This document shows positions 30,883-38,823 of a stretch of DNA of 64,000 nt, piece by piece; positions within the stretch are counted from its first letter, which is position 1, and each line of letters starts with the position of its first letter. Made by a program: the position numbers and the translations under genes. Below the pieces are notes generated by a model. That model was given only the letters and a program-made list of their open reading frames with translations. It was not told the DNA's origin and made no database searches. The DNA lies in assembly GCF_002102345.1 (NCBI RefSeq), contig NZ_LQPP01000028.1, positions 168,311 through 232,310 of the forward strand, in the 5' to 3' direction. Source of the DNA: Mycolicibacterium peregrinum (GTDB lineage Bacteria > Actinomycetota > Actinomycetes > Mycobacteriales > Mycobacteriaceae).

Positions 30883-31761
30883 ATGAACCAGTTCGTCGCC
30901 GACACGGCCGCCATCAGCAACTTGGGCGGGATCGTCGGGAATGTCAGTGAAGACATGAACAACTTCAAGAATACGTTCTCGGGACCGTCGGACCTCGCAT
31001 CCAGCCTCGGCGCCATCGCCTCCCCCGCTCTGAATGCTCACGGCGGCGCGATGTCATCCCGGGACGGTGCTCTCGGCGCCACCCAGGTCGCTGCCGGCAG
31101 GATGTCCGATCTGCTCGGCCAGGCGTCGAAGGCCTACGAGCGCGGCGACCAGGCCGCCGCCGAGCGGCTCAAGGCACAGGCCGATGCGCTCGGCGGCAGC
31201 TCAGCGGCAGCCACGGGCGGCGGGGCCGGCGGTGGCGGCGCCGACGGCGCGGGCCAGATGATGGGCCAATTCAGCCAGATGGCCGGACAGATGATGCAGT
31301 CGGTGACCCAGCCGCTGCAGGGGCTGACCCAGGCCGTGACGCAGGTACCGCAGCAGGTGATGCAGGGAGTGCAAGGCATCGTCGAGGCCGCCACCCAGGC
31401 AGCCGGAGGCGGCGGCGATGCGGTGGCCACGGCCGCCGATGTCGGCGGCACCGGAGCCGAGGACGCCATCAAGGCCAACGCCGCCGGCCACCAGGGCCCC
31501 GGGGACGGCCAGGGCGACGGCTCTGACGGCGGGCCGGCCGATCCGCATGACGGCAAGCACGACGGTAAAGACGACAAAAACGAGGCCGAGCACCGCAAAC
31601 ACGACGGTGAACCCGGCCGTCGCGCCGAGGCCGGCGCCAGCGCCCTCGGGTACAACGAGCAGCTGGGCGACCGAGCCTCGGCCGGCGTGCGGCCGGAGGA
31701 CGGCTATGGCGTGAGCACGATGCCGGCCCAGGCCCACAACATCAGTCAGCGCCGGCAGTAG
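30883..31761 (+). CDS. Type VII secretion substrate-like protein with low-complexity C-terminus
   Basis: 292 residues. The first 90 residues are helical and EspC-like, and the export motif YxxxD occurs as Y85-ERG-D89. Then follow a Gly/Ala linker, a Gln/Met-rich stretch (about 125-170, e.g. MMGQFSQMAGQMMQSV), and a highly charged His/Asp/Lys segment (about 210-245). It should be exported by an ESX system, but no ESX gene or paired partner is adjacent. It starts with a GAGGGGG ribosome site and overlaps the convergent ABC-F gene by 20 bases. Exact role unknown. Confidence 0.65.
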   Translation: MNQFVADTAAISNLGGIVGNVSEDMNNFKNTFSGPSDLASSLGAIASPALNAHGGAMSSRDGALGATQVAAGRMSDLLGQASKAYERGDQAAAERLKAQADALGGSSAAATGGGAGGGGADGAGQMMGQFSQMAGQMMQSVTQPLQGLTQAVTQVPQQVMQGVQGIVEAATQAAGGGGDAVATAADVGGTGAEDAIKANAAGHQGPGDGQGDGSDGGPADPHDGKHDGKDDKNEAEHRKHDGEPGRRAEAGASALGYNEQLGDRASAGVRPEDGYGVSTMPAQAHNISQRRQ

Positions 31762-33364
31762 CGCTCAGCTCGCCGGCATCCAGCCGCAGCCAGCGGTCGA
31801 TACCGATGGCCTCCAGAAACCGTTCGTCGTGGCTGACCACCACGAACGCCCCCTGATAGGCGTTCAGCGCTGATTCGAGCTGACCGACGCTGACCAGGTC
31901 CAGATTGTTGGTCGGCTCGTCCAGCAGCAGTAGCTGGGGTGCGGGCTCGGCATAGAGCACGCAGGCCAGCGTCGCCCGCAGCCGCTCCCCGCCCGACAAT
32001 GCCGCCACCGGCAGGTGGATGCGGTCACCGCGAAACAGGAACTGCGCCAACAGATGCATGCGCCGAGTGTGCGAGAGACTCGGCGCAGCAGCCGCCAGAC
32101 TCTCGGCCACGGTGTGGTCCTCGGCCAGCAGGTCCAGGCGCTGGGACAGGGAGGCGATGCGCCCGTCGGCCCGTTGCACCGTCCCCGAGTCGGGTTCCAG
32201 CGCGCCGTCGATGATCCGGAGCAGGGTCGACTTGCCTGCCCCGTTGGGACCGGTCAGGGCGATACGCTCCGGACCGCGAATGGACAAACCAATACCGTTG
32301 CCGGCGAACAGTTTCTGCCCGCCACGGCTGATCTGCAGATCCTCTCCGGCGAAGACCGTCCGCCCTGCGGGCACCACGGTGTCAGGCAGGTCCAGCGCAA
32401 TCACCTTGTCGTCGCGCAGCATTCGTTCAGCTTCATCGAGTCGGGTCCGTGCATCGTCGACCCGCTTGGCGTGTACATCGTCGGCGCGGGCCGCCGATTC
32501 CTGCGCATCGCGTTTGAGCTTGCCTGCCAAGATCTTCGGCAACCCGGCGTCCTTGACGTTGCGTGTCGCGTTCGACGAGCGTCGGGCAGCGCGCTCGCGC
32601 GCCTCCTGCATCTGCCGCTTCTCACGCTTGAGCTGTTGTTCGGCGTTTCGGATGTTGCCCTCGGCCACCGACTGCGCCGCCTCTATCGTTTCCTGATAGG
32701 CGGTGAAATTTCCTCCGTAGAAGATGATTTCACCGCGGTACAGCTCGGCGATCTGATCCATCCGGTCCAGCAACACCCGGTCGTGGCTGACCACCAACAG
32801 GCAGCCGGTATAGCTGTCGAGCGCGTCGTACAGGCGGCTCCGGGCCGCAGTGTCCAGATTGTTCGTGGGTTCGTCGAGGAGCAGAACACCCGGCCGCTTC
32901 AGCAGTTGAGCCGCCAACCCCAGGGACACCACTTCCCCGCCGGACAACGTGCCCAACCGGCGGTCCAGCGCCAGGTCGTCGAGACCGAGCCGGTCCAGCT
33001 GGGCACGCGAGCGTTCCTCGATGTCCCAGTCATCGCCGATGGTGGTGAACACCTCGTCACTGGCGTCACCGCCGGCCAAGGCGGCCAGTGCGTCGAGCAA
33101 CGGGGCGATCCCCAGTACCGCGGCCACGGTGAGATCAGCAGTGAACGGCAAGCTTTGGGGCAGGTAGCCGACGGCGCCATCAGACGTCACCGTGCCGGCC
33201 GAGGGCAGGTACTCCCCGGCGATCAGCTTGAGCAGCGTGCTCTTTCCGGCACCGTTGGGCGCGACCAGTCCGGTGCGGCCGGGCCCGATCGAAAACGAAA
33301 GGTCCGAGAACAGCTCGACGTCATCGGGCCAGGAGAACGACAAATGGGAACAGACGATAGACAT
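31742..33364 (-). CDS. ABC-F family ATPase (ribosome-associated, possible resistance protein)
   Basis: 540 residues with two ABC domains in one chain and no membrane segments. Walker A motifs are APNGAGKST (35-43) and GPNGAGKST (second domain); signatures LSGGE and Walker B LLLDEPTNNLD occur twice. Between them is a charged linker (about 225-330, KREKRQMQEARERAARR), the ABC-F hallmark that reaches towards the peptidyl-transferase centre. Such proteins displace antibiotics from ribosomes or tune translation. A leader with a small upstream ORF and start-codon complementarity (separate entries) points to attenuation control, as for resistance ABC-F genes. Confidence 0.87.
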   Translation of the reverse strand: MSIVCSHLSFSWPDDVELFSDLSFSIGPGRTGLVAPNGAGKSTLLKLIAGEYLPSAGTVTSDGAVGYLPQSLPFTADLTVAAVLGIAPLLDALAALAGGDASDEVFTTIGDDWDIEERSRAQLDRLGLDDLALDRRLGTLSGGEVVSLGLAAQLLKRPGVLLLDEPTNNLDTAARSRLYDALDSYTGCLLVVSHDRVLLDRMDQIAELYRGEIIFYGGNFTAYQETIEAAQSVAEGNIRNAEQQLKREKRQMQEARERAARRSSNATRNVKDAGLPKILAGKLKRDAQESAARADDVHAKRVDDARTRLDEAERMLRDDKVIALDLPDTVVPAGRTVFAGEDLQISRGGQKLFAGNGIGLSIRGPERIALTGPNGAGKSTLLRIIDGALEPDSGTVQRADGRIASLSQRLDLLAEDHTVAESLAAAAPSLSHTRRMHLLAQFLFRGDRIHLPVAALSGGERLRATLACVLYAEPAPQLLLLDEPTNNLDLVSVGQLESALNAYQGAFVVVSHDERFLEAIGIDRWLRLDAGELSATAGAD

Positions 33365-33468
33365 GCTGGTACTCCAAGGTGATGCGGGCAGAACGGCACC
33401 GCACAGAGGGACAGGAAGACGAATCGACTCTCGGGATCACCCGGAGATGTCGTCAGTTCCCAGCATGT
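33361..33468 (-). promoter_or_regulatory. Candidate attenuator leader of the ABC-F gene
   Basis: The 9-base sequence ACATGCTGG around the upstream-ORF start (33460-33468) is perfectly complementary to CCAGCATGT covering the ABC-F start codon (33361-33369). Folding would hide both start codons. A TACTAT hexamer at 33506-33511 on the minus strand may be the -10. Confidence 0.45.
33437..33466 (-). CDS. Upstream leader ORF of 9 codons
   Basis: Minus-strand ATG at 33466 encodes MLGTDDISG and stop. It has its own Shine-Dalgarno GAGGTGG (33476-33482), 9 bases before the ATG. It lies 72 bases before the ABC-F start. Leader peptides of this size regulate several ABC-F and methylase resistance genes through ribosome stalling. 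That this one is translated is inference. Confidence 0.4.
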   Translation of the reverse strand: MLGTDDISG

Positions 33469-33535
33469 TTTCGGCCCACCTCGGTTGACAGCAGATGCGT
33501 TACCCATAGTACGCACGCGTGCAACCGATTTAAGT

Positions 33536-33901
33536 TCAGAAGGTTCCGCGCAGCCGATCCAGTTGGCGCCGTTCACGTTTCGTCGGGCGGCCGGCGCCCC
33601 GATCGCGGACCGGCACGGCCGCCACGATCTCCTTGGGCGGCGGTGGCGGGCTGCGGTCGATCAGGCACTCCGATGCGATGGCGGGACCGACCCTCTTGGC
33701 GATCGGGCGGATGACCTCCACGATCCGCTCCCGCCCTTCCAGCCGGACGCGCACCTCGTCGCCCGGACTGACGTGCTGCGCCGGTTTGGCCGGCACGTTG
33801 TTGACCCGCACATGACCGCCGCGACAGGCAGCCGCCGCCGCGGACCGGGTCTTGGTGATGCGCACCGCCCAGATCCAGCTGTCGACACGAACCGTGCTCA
33901 C
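33536..33901 (-). CDS. S4-domain RNA-binding protein (Hsp15/HslR-like)
   Basis: 121 residues. An S4 domain occupies about 5-70 ([28 protein letters not shown] start, then [20 protein letters not shown]). The basic C-terminus ends [16 protein letters not shown]. In bacteria this fold binds nascent-chain 50S complexes or structured RNA. The GTG start overlaps the dapE stop as GTGA, so it is co-translated with dapE. The link to lysine synthesis may be only positional. Confidence 0.82.
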   Translation of the reverse strand: MSTVRVDSWIWAVRITKTRSAAAAACRGGHVRVNNVPAKPAQHVSPGDEVRVRLEGRERIVEVIRPIAKRVGPAIASECLIDRSPPPPPKEIVAAVPVRDRGAGRPTKRERRQLDRLRGTF

Positions 33902-34962
33902 GACAGATAGCGCCTCAGCATGTCGGTGACCGCGGTGATCTGGGCGACCTCGACGCGTTCGTCGACCTTGTGGGCCAGGTTGGGATCGCCCGGTCCGTAG
34001 TTCACGGCCGGAATCCCCAGCGCGGCGAACCGCGACACATCCGTCCAGCCGTACTTGGCGCGCACGGCTCCACCGGCGGCGGCCACCAGCGCGGCGGCAG
34101 CCGGTTTGGCCAATCCTGGCAGGGCTCCCGCGGCGGCGTCGGTCAATTCGATCTCGACGTCGAGGCCGTCGAACACCTCGTGCACGTGGGCGACGGCCTG
34201 CTCGACACTGCGGTCGGGAGCGAAACGGAAGTTGACGGTCACCGAGGCGGCGTCGGGGATGACGTTGCCGGCGATGCCACCGTCGATCCGGACCGCCGAC
34301 AGCCCTTCCCGGTACACGCAGCCGTCGATGTCGACGCTGCGGGGCTGATAGGCGGTGAGCCGGTCGAGCACAGCACCGAGTTTGTGAATGGCGTTGTCGC
34401 CCAGCCAGGAACGCGCGGAATGTGCGCGGGTGCCGGTCGCACCGACGACGACACGGATGGTGCCCTGACAACCGGCCTCGATGTAGCCGCCGGACGGTTC
34501 GCCGAGGATCGCGACGTCGGCCTGCAGCCAGTCCGGCAGCTCGCGTTCGATACGGCCCAGCCCGTTGGCACTGGACTCGATCTCCTCGCAGTCGTACATC
34601 ACCAGGGTGATGTCGTGGCTCGGCTCGGCGATGGTGGCGGCCAGGTGCAGGAACACCGCGTCACCGGACTTCATGTCCGAGGTACCGCAGCCCCACATCT
34701 CCCCGTTCTTGATGTGGCTCGGCAGGTTGTCGGCGGCGGGCACGGTGTCGATGTGTCCGGCCAGCATCACCCGTGACGATCGGCCCAGGTCGGTGCGGGC
34801 CAGCACCGCGTCACGGTTGCGGATCACCTCGAACCACGGTGCCTGCGTACGCAGCGCGGCCTCGATCTCGTCGGCGATGAGTCGTTCACGTCGCGATTCG
34901 CTGGGGATGTCCACGAGTGCAGCGGTCAGCGCGATCGGATCAGCACGCAGGTCTAGCCCCAT
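33898..34962 (-). CDS. dapE: Succinyl-diaminopimelate desuccinylase
   Basis: 354 residues, zinc peptidase family M20. Metal and catalytic residues appear in [13 protein letters not shown] (His, Asp), [11 protein letters not shown] (bridging Asp), [14 protein letters not shown] (catalytic Glu-Glu), AILGEPS and near the C-terminus [10 protein letters not shown] (His). It cleaves N-succinyl-LL-diaminopimelate in the lysine and peptidoglycan pathway. ATG 34962 gives the M. tuberculosis N-terminus; a longer open frame upstream is antisense to dapD. Divergent from dapD with 33 bases between the starts. Confidence 0.95.
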   Translation of the reverse strand: MGLDLRADPIALTAALVDIPSESRRERLIADEIEAALRTQAPWFEVIRNRDAVLARTDLGRSSRVMLAGHIDTVPAADNLPSHIKNGEMWGCGTSDMKSGDAVFLHLAATIAEPSHDITLVMYDCEEIESSANGLGRIERELPDWLQADVAILGEPSGGYIEAGCQGTIRVVVGATGTRAHSARSWLGDNAIHKLGAVLDRLTAYQPRSVDIDGCVYREGLSAVRIDGGIAGNVIPDAASVTVNFRFAPDRSVEQAVAHVHEVFDGLDVEIELTDAAAGALPGLAKPAAAALVAAAGGAVRAKYGWTDVSRFAALGIPAVNYGPGDPNLAHKVDERVEVAQITAVTDMLRRYLS

Positions 34963-34970
34963 GGACGTAA

Positions 34971-34987
34971 ACGGTACCCAGTAACCT
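34971..34987. promoter_or_regulatory. Back-to-back leaderless promoters of dapE and dapD
   Basis: On the minus strand TACCGT (34971-34976) ends 8 bases before the dapE ATG. On the plus strand TAACCT (34982-34987) ends 8 bases before the dapD GTG. The two -10 elements are only 5 bases apart, so the promoters must overlap. Confidence 0.5.
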
Positions 34988-34995
34988 TGGCCAAC

Positions 34996-35940
34996 GTGAC
35001 TGCAGCATCTGGCGTCGGCCTGGCCACCATCACCGCCGACGGGACCGTCCTGGACACCTGGTTTCCCGCCCCTGAGCTGAGCGCCTCCGGCGACGCCGGC
35101 ACGGTGAAGCTCACGGGTGACGATGTCCCCGCCGAGTTCGCGGGCCTGACCGGCCCCGATGCCGACCGCGGTGTCGACGTCGTAGCGGTGCGCACCACGA
35201 TCGCCTCGCTGGACGACAAGCCGGCCGATGCGCACGACGCCTACCTGCGGCTGCACCTGCTCTCACACCGGCTCGTGGCCCCGCACGGCGCCAACCTGGA
35301 CGGCATCTTCGGTGCGCTGGCCAACGTGGTGTGGACAAACTTCGGGCCGTGCGCGGTCGAGGGCTTCGAGACGGTGCGCGCCAAGCTGCGCCGGCGCGGA
35401 GCCGTCGCGGTCTACGGCGTCGACAAGTTCCCGCGCATGGTCGACTACGTGCTGCCGTCGGGAGTGCGGATCGCCGACGCCGACCGCGTCCGCCTGGGTG
35501 CGCACCTGGCCGCGGGGACGACGGTCATGCACGAGGGCTTCGTGAACTTCAACGCGGGCACGCTGGGCACCTCGATGGTGGAGGGCCGGATCTCGGCGGG
35601 CGTGGTCGTCGACGACGGCTCCGACATCGGTGGCGGCGCGTCGATCATGGGCACGCTGTCCGGTGGCGGCAAAGAGGTCATCAAGGTGGGCAAGCGCTGC
35701 CTGCTGGGCGCCAACGCGGGCCTGGGCATCTCGCTGGGCGATGACTGTGTGGTCGAGGCCGGGCTCTATGTCACCGGCGGCACCAAGGTGAGCACGGCTG
35801 ACGGTCAGACCACCAAGGCGGTCGAGTTGTCCGGGGCCGACAACCTGCTGTTCCGGCGCAACTCACTCTCCGGCGCGGTCGAGGTGGTCAAGCGCGACGG
35901 CACGGGTATCACGCTCAACGACGCGCTGCACGCCAACTAG
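34996..35940 (+). CDS. dapD: Tetrahydrodipicolinate N-succinyltransferase
   Basis: 314 residues with the actinobacterial DapD architecture: an N-terminal alpha/beta domain and a left-handed beta-helix of hexapeptide repeats (about 165-290, e.g. [40 protein letters not shown]). It transfers succinyl from CoA to tetrahydrodipicolinate, two steps before DapE. GTG 34996 fits the known N-terminus ([15 protein letters not shown]) and the leaderless -10. A TTG 9 bases upstream would overlap the -10. Confidence 0.94.
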   Translation: MTAASGVGLATITADGTVLDTWFPAPELSASGDAGTVKLTGDDVPAEFAGLTGPDADRGVDVVAVRTTIASLDDKPADAHDAYLRLHLLSHRLVAPHGANLDGIFGALANVVWTNFGPCAVEGFETVRAKLRRRGAVAVYGVDKFPRMVDYVLPSGVRIADADRVRLGAHLAAGTTVMHEGFVNFNAGTLGTSMVEGRISAGVVVDDGSDIGGGASIMGTLSGGGKEVIKVGKRCLLGANAGLGISLGDDCVVEAGLYVTGGTKVSTADGQTTKAVELSGADNLLFRRNSLSGAVEVVKRDGTGITLNDALHAN

Positions 35941-35952
35941 GTTTCGGCGCCG

Positions 35953-36005
35953 AACGTTGGCTTGTGTGTCAAACTTCGCGAAAACCTGACACACAAGCCA
36001 GCGTT
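35953..36005. terminator. Large hairpin between dapD and the small secreted protein
   Basis: Arms 35953-35971 and 35987-36005 pair over 19 bases with one T-G pair. The 15-base loop contains the palindrome TTCGCGAA. It separates convergent genes and should terminate both. Confidence 0.7.
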
Positions 36006-36024
36006 TGAGCCGGCTTCAGTCCGC

Positions 36025-36270
36025 TCAGGTGCAAGGTATCCCGTGCGGGCCGCCGATCCAGTGACCTGGCGGGGATTGCCACGGGCACCACTTCTTGATC
36101 TGGCCTGGTGGCAGGTTCGGGCCGGGATTCCAATCAACCCAGCCCGGCCCGGGAACCCACGGAATACGGGGGCCGGGGTCAGCCTGCGCTGAAGCCGCGC
36201 CCAACCCGAGGGATCCGGCGCCCAGTGCACCGGCGATCATTGCCGTTCCCACGATCTTCTTGAGATTCAT
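36025..36270 (-). CDS. Small secreted Pro/Trp-rich protein
   Basis: 81 residues. A classical Sec signal peptide (MNLKKIVGTAMIAGALGAGS, cleavage likely after AQA near residue 30) is followed by a mature chain of about 50 residues rich in Pro, Trp and Gly, with two Cys (KKWCPW and GIPCT) that could form a disulphide. The ribosome site AGGAGGAGACTCC is strong. Mycobacteria have many such short exported proteins, and no function is recognised for this one. Confidence 0.75.
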   Translation of the reverse strand: MNLKKIVGTAMIAGALGAGSLGLGAASAQADPGPRIPWVPGPGWVDWNPGPNLPPGQIKKWCPWQSPPGHWIGGPHGIPCT

Positions 36271-36670
36271 GTGGAGTCTCCTCCTGTTCGCCTCACGGCC
36301 TCGACCTCGGGCCCCGACGTGTCAGAAAGCCGGTCTACCGACCACGGCAGGTCAACTCACAACCTGTGCATGTATCCCACGATACGCCGGGCCGCGAACA
36401 CGAACAGCGTCCGATTAGCCTGGCCTTCTGCCGGTATGCGATGGCAGGCGACTGGACCGCCCCACATCAACTTAGCGCGGGGCTTGTCCGCATAGCCCGG
36501 CAATTCCAACCGCGTGGAAGTTCGGTCGCAACAGTTGGGGCGACGATCGTCAGTACGGGCGTGCGCTGATCTAGGTCTGCTGGCCACGGGCATAAGGGGC
36601 GACGGCGCGCGGTGAAAAGGCGCGGTGGCAAGAAGGTAAGGCTTACGGGAGTCCGCCGCCTTCAGAGCTC

Positions 36671-36725
36671 GAGGGGACTCAAGCCTGGTCCACGCGTCGA
36701 TGGGCTTAGTTGAGGGCCTCTTTTT
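36671..36725 (+). terminator. Orphan intrinsic terminator-like hairpin
   Basis: GAGG/CCTC (36671-36674 with 36717-36720), CTCAA/TTGAG and AGCC/GGCT helices stack with small internal loops and are followed by TTTTT. No plus-strand gene lies upstream for about 730 bases, so it may end an unannotated small RNA. Confidence 0.4.
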
Positions 36726-36748
36726 GTCCTCAGCACCGTGGACTGACT

Positions 36749-36811
36749 GAGAACAGTGGCTGGTTGGGACTGGATGATGCCTACACCGGCAACCGGCAAG
36801 CCACTGTTTTC
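36749..36811 (+). other. Long inverted repeat upstream of the Esp-like cassette
   Basis: GAGAACAGTGGCT (36749-36761) pairs with AGCCACTGTTTTC (36799-36811) with one wobble, and an inner GGTTG/CAACC helix continues the stem after a 4-base bulge. It ends 88 bases before the first Esp-like gene. Confidence 0.55.
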
Positions 36812-36872
36812 CGCCGGTCTCGATCGTGGGCCCTGTTGGAAACTTGTGGACGGAAGCGGGTAGGTACGCGGA

Positions 36873-36894
36873 TAGACTTGCGAGCAAGAGGGGG
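36873..36894 (+). promoter_or_regulatory. Promoter -10 and ribosome site of the Esp-like cassette
   Basis: TAGACT at 36873-36878 fits TANNNT, and AGAGGGGG (36887-36894) is a good Shine-Dalgarno 5 bases before the GTG at 36900. No clear -35. Confidence 0.4.
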
Positions 36895-36899
36895 TAACA

Positions 36900-37901
36900 G
36901 TGAGCATTGCTAAGCATCTCTATGACATCGGCAATGGCATCAGGAGCGGTATTAGCGATGTCCCTAGTCTAGTCACCAACATCTTCGAGCTAGATGTTCA
37001 CGGTGTGGCCACTGACAGCAGAAAGGTGATCGGAGACGTCGGGGATGTACTCAACGGCGCTGCCGGGCTGGGCGTCGAGTTAGGCTCCGCCCCGATCAAA
37101 TACGCAGGAGGCCTCGGCAAATGGGCAGATTCTCCGGTGCTTTCAGGGGCACAACTCATAATCGAGGGCCAAAAGAAATTAACCGGGGACGGAGACATCG
37201 ATGCGGGAGGCGGGTATGGCGAGTCATCGGTCAACCTGGAAAAAGCCGTACAGACACTCCTCGGCGCGCAAGTAGATGCCGACGCATGGGATGGCGCTGC
37301 ATCTAAATCCTATGATGAGACCAACAACACGCATCGAAGGCACGTTTCCAACGTGTCCGCTGCCGATAATGAAATCGGCAAGATCCTCAAAAAAGAAGCG
37401 GACCAGGTACGCGAGACGCGCGAGGTTTTAGACTCGACTTCGCAACTCCTGTACGATTACGGCCTTGCAACCAAAGCAGCCCTTGCGGTCCCCGGTGTCA
37501 ACGTAGCAAAATTCCTTACCGCCGATCTCTTGATGGCTACAACGGCTGTCGGCACAACGACCTCACAAATGGCAGAAATGGTCGCTCATTCCCTCCGTAA
37601 CGCATGGGACATTCGCAAACAAATCCATCTTTATGACGAGGCTAAGAACGATACTTCGGGAGATGGTGGACCATGCGGCACTTTCGTGGATCCGACCGAA
37701 GATCGACTAGACAAACTCCCCACTCGCCTGCACGCCGATACCCCATATACGCCACGAAACCAACCCCCGGTATATGGACCGCCCGCGACACCACTGCCTG
37801 TCGAGTCCGAGGCGCCACGAACGTACGGACCACCCGCAGACTTGCCTACCGCTCCCCACATCACGCCACCGACTCGCCCCCCGGCGGGACTTCCCAAATA
37901 G
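36900..37901 (+). CDS. EspA/EspE-like type VII secretion substrate
   Basis: 333 residues. The N-terminal half is helical with a W-x-G turn (Trp130-Asp-Gly132, WDGAASKSYDETNNTHRRHV), the layout of EspA (Rv3616c) and EspE (Rv3864). A hydrophobic helix pair lies at about 186-225. The C-terminal 75 residues are Pro-rich with YGPP repeats. EspA-type proteins are exported with an EspC-type partner by ESX-1, and such a partner is encoded next. Base composition is clearly lower in G+C than the flanks: 29 of 60 bases at 36901 against 42 of 60 at 34801. The GTG start has a good ribosome site. Confidence 0.7.
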   Translation: MSIAKHLYDIGNGIRSGISDVPSLVTNIFELDVHGVATDSRKVIGDVGDVLNGAAGLGVELGSAPIKYAGGLGKWADSPVLSGAQLIIEGQKKLTGDGDIDAGGGYGESSVNLEKAVQTLLGAQVDADAWDGAASKSYDETNNTHRRHVSNVSAADNEIGKILKKEADQVRETREVLDSTSQLLYDYGLATKAALAVPGVNVAKFLTADLLMATTAVGTTTSQMAEMVAHSLRNAWDIRKQIHLYDEAKNDTSGDGGPCGTFVDPTEDRLDKLPTRLHADTPYTPRNQPPVYGPPATPLPVESEAPRTYGPPADLPTAPHITPPTRPPAGLPK

Positions 37902-37929
37902 GGTTCGCCAACAATGATTAGGGACCGAA

Positions 37930-38259
37930 ATGTCTGACCTGGAAATGAACCTTGCCGTCGTGACTGAATACCTGGGGGAGCTTGCGACCAAACAGCAGAC
38001 GGCTGTGGATCTAATCACCACCGCGAATAGCCACACTGCCGATATCGCGTCCAAGATCGAGAGCACGCATGGCAAAGTGTGTTGGGCCACCATCCTCGCA
38101 CTGTCAGGTAACGAATCACGCAAGGTGGCCGGTCGGACATTGGCTACCGTTTCTGCTGAGCTAAATGAAAAACTCGGAAGAGCGTCCACTAACTACAACG
38201 ATGCTGATTATCGTGCAGGAAAATCATTCGGAGAAGGTGGGACGGAATGCAGGACCTAA
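37930..38259 (+). CDS. EspC/EspF-like type VII secretion partner
   Basis: 109 residues, a predicted helical hairpin. Features shared with EspC (Rv3615c): the THG-x-x-C turn (Thr46-His-Gly48, Cys51) and the export motif YxxxD (Y89-NDA-D93). In M. tuberculosis EspC carries the secretion signal and is exported together with EspA. Here it lies 28 bases after the EspA/E-like gene, the same order as espA-espC. The family (DUF2580-type) assignment rests on these motifs and length. Confidence 0.72.
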   Translation: MSDLEMNLAVVTEYLGELATKQQTAVDLITTANSHTADIASKIESTHGKVCWATILALSGNESRKVAGRTLATVSAELNEKLGRASTNYNDADYRAGKSFGEGGTECRT

Positions 38260-38288
38260 GGCTCAATTTCGCGGAAGACAAGCCGTGA
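38247..38288 (+). other. 13-codon ORF bridging the EspC-like and EspD-like genes
   Basis: ATG 38247 encodes MQDLRLNFAEDKP, and its TGA overlaps the GTG of the EspD-like gene as GTGA. It begins inside the end of the EspC-like gene in another frame. It probably serves to couple translation and need not be a functional peptide. Confidence 0.35.
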
Positions 38289-38809
38289 CTTCCAATTGCA
38301 AGTTTTCATCGGATCCATGGGACGATGATGATGATGCGTATTGCGATAATTCCTCGGAGCTTGACGGTCTCCCCGATTATTCAGAGTATTCGCAAATTGA
38401 CGACGACAGTGTCGATGATTGGCTCACCAACCCTGAAGCGGACTCGTCGGCCGCAGACCCGGATGGCGAGTGCGTCGAAACGTTACTCGTAACGGCGCGG
38501 GATCCCGGTGGTTCAGTAACAGCGACTTCTCTGTTGGGCGGCCAGATTCTACGAGTAAAACTATCTTCGCGGGTGACGAAAATGAGCGAATCCGAGCTTG
38601 CGAATGAAATTGTTGCTATTTGCACCCTCGCCACTAGGCAGGGTGAGGCAACCCGGCACCATCTCGTTGCGACTTTAATGCATGAGCTTGGCCACGATCC
38701 GGCAACCACAAGCTCATTCCTTGAACACACCATCGGTCTTCCCTCACCTAGAACCGTGATGAACGAGAAGGCCCGCATGTTCGCCGACTACTACTCCGAC
38801 CGAGATTAG
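38285..38809 (+). CDS. EspD/EspH-like protein
   Basis: 174 residues from GTG 38285. The N-terminal 70 residues are very acidic. Residues about 76-115 (VTATSLLGGQILRVKLSSRV, then MSESELANEIV) and the C-terminus (GLPSPRTV, ARMFADYYSD) match EspD (Rv3614c) and EspH closely in motif and order. EspD stabilises EspA and EspC in M. tuberculosis. An HExxH sequence (HELGH, about 133-137) lies where EspD has none. A longer version from ATG 38165 would overlap the EspC-like gene by 95 bases and is less likely. Confidence 0.72.
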   Translation: MTSNCKFSSDPWDDDDDAYCDNSSELDGLPDYSEYSQIDDDSVDDWLTNPEADSSAADPDGECVETLLVTARDPGGSVTATSLLGGQILRVKLSSRVTKMSESELANEIVAICTLATRQGEATRHHLVATLMHELGHDPATTSSFLEHTIGLPSPRTVMNEKARMFADYYSDRD

Positions 38810-38823
38810 AGCCACTCCGCCAC

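Larger units (their letters stand above)
36271..36899. other. 629-bp gene-free region with two strong hairpins
   Basis: I see no credible gene: the only long frame (minus, 36357-36917) has no family signal, no ribosome site and Arg/Pro/Ser-rich noise composition. The stretch holds a hairpin followed by TTTTT (36671-36725), a second long hairpin (36749-36811), and the promoter of the downstream Esp-like cassette. Confidence 0.6.

Noticed and set aside
33506..33534. WhiB7-dependent promoter for the ABC-F gene
   Set aside because: A TACTAT -10 is present but I could not find a convincing -35 with the adjoining AT-rich block expected for WhiB7.
34963..35256. Longer dapE frame upstream of 34962
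   Set aside because: It is antisense to dapD and would exceed the family length.
36357..36917. 186-codon minus-strand open frame in the gene-free region
   Set aside because: Arg/Pro/Ser-rich composition, no ribosome site, no family signal, and it runs antisense into the promoter of the Esp-like cassette.
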